Shown: piece by piece, positions 61,583 through 64,000 of the stretch
Layout: each line of letters opens with the position of its first letter
How positions within the stretch are numbered: position 1 is the stretch's first letter
NCBI RefSeq assembly: GCF_003987275.1
Contig: NZ_PIQF01000001.1
Coordinates: 1,178,001-1,242,000, forward strand
Direction: 5' to 3'
Length of the DNA stretch: 64,000 nucleotides
Origin: Idiomarina seosinensis
Lineage (GTDB): Bacteria > Pseudomonadota > Gammaproteobacteria > Enterobacterales > Alteromonadaceae
Made by a program: the position numbers and the translations under genes
Notes under the pieces: generated by a model
The model's database searches: none
Told to the model about the DNA's origin: nothing
Seen by the model: only the letters and a program-made list of their open reading frames with translations

Positions 61583-61717
61583 CTGTCGCTAATTCCTCTT
61601 GAGCTCGTTTTGTCACCCAGATGCTACTATGTCGGCAATATATTGCATTGCGACGACATTTCGTTGACAGAACCATGACAAAATACAGGAAAAGCCAATT
61701 CCCTTAGCTTCTGTCTG

Positions 61718-61746
61718 TTGTTTATCAGCGCCAAAACACCGATAAT
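61718..61746 (+). promoter_or_regulatory. Candidate rsx promoter
   Basis: TTGTTT (61718-61723) and GATAAT (61741-61746) spaced by 17 bases, 33 bp before the rsxA ATG. A perfect palindrome GCAATATATTGC lies at 61635-61646 in the same divergent gap. Weak -35. Confidence 0.4.
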
Positions 61747-61778
61747 AGCCCCTGTTTTTTTAGCCTACGGAAACAGCC

Positions 61779-62360
61779 ATGACCGACTACTTGCTGCTAC
61801 TGATAGGAACCGTGCTGGTCAACAACTTTGTACTGGTTAAGTTTCTTGGTTTATGCCCTTTTATGGGTGTGTCGAATAAGCTCGATACTGCGATTGGAAT
61901 GTCAGCAGCGACTACTTTCGTCTTAACCCTGGCGTCGGTATGTAGCTATTTAGTCAATGCCTATTTGCTGGAGCCTCTGGATCTGATGGCGCTACAGACG
62001 CTTAGCTTTATTTTAGTGATCGCGGTAGTGGTTCAGTTTACTGAGATGGTGGTTCATAAAACTAGTCCTACGCTTTACCGACTATTAGGGATTTTCTTGC
62101 CTCTAATAACCACCAATTGCGCAGTATTAGGTGTGGCACTGTTAAATATCAATGAACAGCATAATTTCGTTCAGTCTATTGTTTATGGTTTTGGCGCCGC
62201 CGTAGGCTTCTCGTTGGTATTAATTTTATTTTCTGCCATGCGTGAACGGCTAGCTGCTGCCGATGTGCCTCAGGTTTTCAAGGGCTCCGCCATAGCAATG
62301 GTAACTGCCGGACTAATGTCGTTAGCGTTTATGGGCTTTAGCGGTTTGGTGACGAACTAA
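61779..62360 (+). CDS. rsxA: Electron transport complex subunit RsxA
   Basis: Membrane subunit of the Rsx/Rnf complex, which in E. coli keeps SoxR reduced and in others couples ferredoxin and NAD to ion transport. The 193-residue product has six membrane spans: [20 protein letters not shown] in the first, then [20 protein letters not shown] and the [19 protein letters not shown] loop with Cys. It overlaps rsxB by one base. Confidence 0.96.
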   Translation: MTDYLLLLIGTVLVNNFVLVKFLGLCPFMGVSNKLDTAIGMSAATTFVLTLASVCSYLVNAYLLEPLDLMALQTLSFILVIAVVVQFTEMVVHKTSPTLYRLLGIFLPLITTNCAVLGVALLNINEQHNFVQSIVYGFGAAVGFSLVLILFSAMRERLAAADVPQVFKGSAIAMVTAGLMSLAFMGFSGLVTN

Positions 62361-62944
62361 TGAGTATTGTCGCAGGTTTAATAGCGATTGGTGCCCTGGC
62401 ACTGATATTTGGAATTATTTTAGGCTTTGCTGCAGTAAAGTTTAAAGTAGAAAGCGACCCTATTGTCGAGCAAATTGACAACATTTTACCCCAGACCCAA
62501 TGCGGTCAGTGTGGTTATCCAGGTTGCAAGCCATACGCGGAAGCCATTGCTAATGGTGACGACATTAACAAGTGCCCTCCTGGTGGCGAAGCAACCATTA
62601 AGCAACTCGCCGATCTTATGGGTGTCGAGGCCAAGCCATTAGATTCGGCACACGGCAAAGAAGACGTCAAAAAGGTTGCAGTGATTCGCGAAGACGAATG
62701 CATTGGCTGCACTAAGTGTATTCAGGCCTGTCCTGTTGACGCCATTTTAGGTGCTGCCAAGCAAATGCATACGATCATTGAGCACGAATGCACCGGTTGT
62801 GACCTATGCGTCGAACCATGCCCCGTAGATTGTATCGATATGGTACCTGTGAAGGCACAACCTGAGACCTGGCAGTGGGACTTAGACGAGGTCAAAAAGA
62901 ATTTGTCATCGGCGGATAATATCCCAGTCAAACTGGTGGAGTAA
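62360..62944 (+). CDS. rsxB: Electron transport complex subunit RsxB
   Basis: Iron-sulfur subunit. The 194-residue protein has a membrane anchor (residues 1-25), a [19 protein letters not shown] 4Fe-4S cluster near 47, and two ferredoxin-type clusters [12 protein letters not shown] and [12 protein letters not shown] at about 114-160. Full length. Operon with rsxA and rsxC. Confidence 0.96.
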   Translation: MSIVAGLIAIGALALIFGIILGFAAVKFKVESDPIVEQIDNILPQTQCGQCGYPGCKPYAEAIANGDDINKCPPGGEATIKQLADLMGVEAKPLDSAHGKEDVKKVAVIREDECIGCTKCIQACPVDAILGAAKQMHTIIEHECTGCDLCVEPCPVDCIDMVPVKAQPETWQWDLDEVKKNLSSADNIPVKLVE

Positions 62945-62953
62945 GAGAGCGCT

Positions 62954-64000
62954 ATGCGAGATATTAAGTCGTTTGTCGACGCTGGTGTAATAGGTCAGTT
63001 TCCCGGAGGCATTCATCCGCCTGAACGTAAACAGCCGGCTAATGCAATACCGCTAAGACGGTTACCGCTACCCGCTGAATTAGTATTACCGCTGCGCCAA
63101 CATATTGGACCTTCCGGTGAATGCCTGGTTAAAGTTGGCGATCAGGTATTAAAGGGTCAACAGCTGACTGAAGCTCATTTGAGTCAAGGGCTGCCGCTAC
63201 ATGCACCCACTTCGGGAGTGATTACCGCAATCGAAGAGAGACCGACCGCTCACGCGTCCGGGCTTCCCGAAATGGCTGTGGTATTAACACCCGATGGCGA
63301 GGAACGATGGTCAACATCGCAACCGTTACCGGACTACCGGCAACAAGACAAAGCCTCATTAATTGAACGTATACAGTCGGCCGGGATCGCCGGCCTCGGT
63401 GGTGCTGGTTTCCCGACTGCGCAAAAACTGGCACCGCAAAAGCCTATCCAATACCTGATTATTAACGGTGTTGAATGTGAGCCGTATATCTGCGCTGACG
63501 ACCGATTAATGCGCGAAAAAGCCGATGAGATTGTCGCTGGCATGGAAATTCTGCAATTCATCAGTTCCGCCGAGCACATATTGCTGGCAATTGAAGACAA
63601 TAAACCGGAAGCCATCGCAGCCATGCAAGAGGCTATCGATGGCAAGCAACACATCAGCTTACGCATAATCCCTACTAAATATCCGTCAGGCGGCGAAAAA
63701 CAGCTGATTGAGCTGCTAACCGGCCAACAAGTCCCTCACCATCAGCTGCCTCTGGATATTGGCTTATTAATGCAAAATACCGGTACCGCCTACGCGGTTA
63801 AGCGAGCCATTATTGACGGTGAGCCATTACTCGAACGAGTGGTGACATTAACCGGCGAACAAATGACCCAACCTGGTAACGTGTGGGCTTTATTAGGCAC
63901 ACCAATTGAACACCTGTTAGAACAAGGCGGATTTAAAGCCACTAAGTCTCCGCGCGTGATTATGGGTGGGCCAATGATGGGGTTCACTCTACCCATCACC
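62954..64000 (+). CDS. rsxC: Electron transport complex subunit RsxC, N-terminal part (cut by window edge)
   Basis: 349 codons are visible and the frame runs off the end. It contains the RnfC start PGGIHPPERKQP, GPSGECLVKVGDQVLKGQQL, the NADH/FMN-binding GIAGLGGAGFPTAQKLA near residue 143, and NGVECEPYICADDRLM near 168. The ferredoxin domain expected further on is outside the window. GAGAG lies eight bases before the ATG, 9 bp after rsxB. Confidence 0.95.
   Translation, partial: MRDIKSFVDAGVIGQFPGGIHPPERKQPANAIPLRRLPLPAELVLPLRQHIGPSGECLVKVGDQVLKGQQLTEAHLSQGLPLHAPTSGVITAIEERPTAHASGLPEMAVVLTPDGEERWSTSQPLPDYRQQDKASLIERIQSAGIAGLGGAGFPTAQKLAPQKPIQYLIINGVECEPYICADDRLMREKADEIVAGMEILQFISSAEHILLAIEDNKPEAIAAMQEAIDGKQHISLRIIPTKYPSGGEKQLIELLTGQQVPHHQLPLDIGLLMQNTGTAYAVKRAIIDGEPLLERVVTLTGEQMTQPGNVWALLGTPIEHLLEQGGFKATKSPRVIMGGPMMGFTLPIT

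Overview
The window is a 64 kb piece of a chromosome from a gammaproteobacterium, most likely a marine member of the Alteromonadales; an Idiomarina-like genus is my guess from memory of gene order, not a measurement. The evidence is a fused trpC/trpF, the uvrB-MATE-aspC-tRNA-Asn-rsx order, the scpAB-rluB-yciO-yciV block beside trp, and the Vibrio/Alteromonas-like ybbA/tesA pair. Coding density is high, genes overlap by a few bases throughout, and no transposase, integrase, phage gene or CRISPR array is visible.

Layout. 1-2.2 kb: alaS (cut by the window edge) and recX on the minus strand, without recA next to recX. 2.2-4.9 kb: a secreted SIMPL-domain protein and a membrane TPR-GGDEF diguanylate cyclase. 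4.8-11.6 kb, minus strand: an agmatine-deiminase-family enzyme, rluB, scpB, scpA, yciO, a PHP-domain RNase and fadH. 11.7-13.3 kb: a secreted S10 serine carboxypeptidase. 13.3-20.2 kb: the complete trp operon with a leader peptide carrying three consecutive Trp codons and a clear attenuator. 20.3-23.4 kb: yciB, yciI, an alpha/beta hydrolase and an MgtC/DUF4010 membrane protein, ending at a strong terminator. 23.4-27.4 kb: an exported catalase-peroxidase divergent from an Aer-like PAS chemoreceptor.

27.4-33.4 kb is an arsenic region on the minus strand: an MFS permease and an FMN reductase, then an ArsC-ArsR fusion, Acr3, a GAPDH and ArsJ. It combines reduction of arsenate and arsenite efflux with the GAPDH/ArsJ route that exports 1-arseno-3-phosphoglycerate. 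The fusion carries an exact 15-bp tandem duplication inside its DNA-recognition region, and a perfect 11-bp inverted repeat lies at its start. 33.5-43.3 kb: SulP transporter, double Usp protein, patatin, NAD salvage (nicotinate phosphoribosyltransferase, nicotinamidase, macrodomain), a Zn-ribbon methyltransferase, and a pair of PLP enzymes of the serine racemase and D-threonine aldolase/DSD1 types. 43.3-47.1 kb: YbbP/YbbA-type ABC exporter back to back with tesA.

47.1-50.6 kb holds two very large nested palindromes, a tRNA-Ala plus three identical tRNA-Glu genes, carbonic anhydrase, gltX, and two identical tRNA-Val genes. 50.6-59.1 kb: a LysR regulator divergent from the glutathione-dependent formaldehyde detoxification pair, two small membrane proteins, uvrB, a MATE exporter and an aspartate aminotransferase. 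59.1-60.0 kb is a long AT-rich gene-free stretch with a cluster of DnaA boxes, followed by two tRNA-Asn genes, the second of which overlaps the antisense 3' end of a glycosyltransferase gene. The window ends with a PAP2 phosphatase and the start of the rsx (rnf) electron-transport operon (rsxA, rsxB, partial rsxC).

Most genes are ordinary housekeeping. The parts that repay a second look are the duplicated recognition helix of the ArsC-ArsR fusion and its operator, the nested palindromes at 47.2-47.5 kb, the DnaA-box cluster at 59.5 kb, the CDS tail running through a tRNA gene, and the exported KatG.
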